A stretch of DNA of 64,000 nucleotides from Streptomyces aureocirculatus (GTDB taxonomy: Bacteria; Actinomycetota; Actinomycetes; Streptomycetales; Streptomycetaceae), in the NCBI RefSeq assembly GCF_000720475.1, contig NZ_JOAP01000025.1:1-64000 (forward strand), written 5' to 3'. How positions within the stretch are numbered: position 1 is the first letter of the stretch; every line of letters begins with the position of its first letter. Below, piece by piece: positions 63,896-64,000 of the stretch. The notes beneath the pieces were generated by a model. The model was not told the origin of the DNA. It was given only the letters and a program-made list of their open reading frames with translations, and did no database searches. The position numbers and the translations under genes were made by a program.

Positions 63896-64000
63896 CATGG
63901 GATGATCTCGAAGCCCTGAAGGCCCGCCCGGCTGCGCATAGTGTTGCCAGATGCGCGGCGGTTCCAATATCACAGGGGAGGACGCCGCTGCCGCCCGGCA

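Overview
The window is high-GC DNA (GC-rich third codon positions, frequent GTG starts, GGAGG-type ribosome binding sites) with gene content typical of a Streptomyces chromosome: an Hrd-type sigma factor, ROK and XRE regulators, SoxR, a sugar ABC importer without its own ATPase, a class F sortase, and assimilatory nitrate/nitrite reduction genes. From memory, the content resembles the S. coelicolor SCO2463-SCO2510 neighbourhood, somewhat rearranged. This was not checked by search.

Positions 1-14.3 kb hold accessory metabolism and transport. They include a tandem copy of a dispersed palindromic element, a GMC oxidoreductase, a TetR regulator with an aldo/keto reductase and an MFS exporter, tRNA-dihydrouridine synthase, a divergent XRE-regulator/MFS pair with a visible operator, and two overlapping glycoside hydrolase genes facing a ROK regulator. 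Positions 14.3-25.5 kb carry pyruvate phosphate dikinase behind a long leader with three similar dyads, a secreted tripeptidyl-aminopeptidase-type hydrolase, a three-gene sugar ABC importer, a KimA-like APC permease and a small membrane protein.

Positions 25.5-38.4 kb are a nitrogen-assimilation neighbourhood. nirBD and an upstream flavoprotein lie behind a well-formed GlnR-type box, nasA lies behind weaker half-sites, and a sirohydrochlorin chelatase for siroheme carries a large in-frame minisatellite. Between them lie a TSUP transporter, a class F sortase with a probable wall-anchored substrate, a class IV aminotransferase, soxR divergent from an FMN reductase over a SoxR-type operator, and cutA. 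Positions 38.4-50.8 kb are mostly core genes: dGTPase, a ferredoxin-reductase-like flavoprotein, dnaG, an hrdA-like sigma factor, a heterodimeric ABC exporter, a xylulokinase-type kinase and a small YtxH-like protein.

Three tRNA genes (Asn, Asn, and one with a CAU anticodon) at 50.9-51.4 kb mark a probable integration hotspot. After them come about 1.5 kb of decayed DNA with a transposase remnant, then the most unusual part of the window. This is a tightly packed same-strand cassette of four genes (52.9-63.4 kb) encoding proteins of 1092, 742, 1213 and 451 residues. None has a signal peptide, an obvious catalytic motif or a function I can assign. The first resembles large beta-rich proteins I associate from memory with DUF6603, and the last looks like a fibre shaft. 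The cassette may continue beyond position 64000. It is my main candidate for an undescribed multi-protein system.
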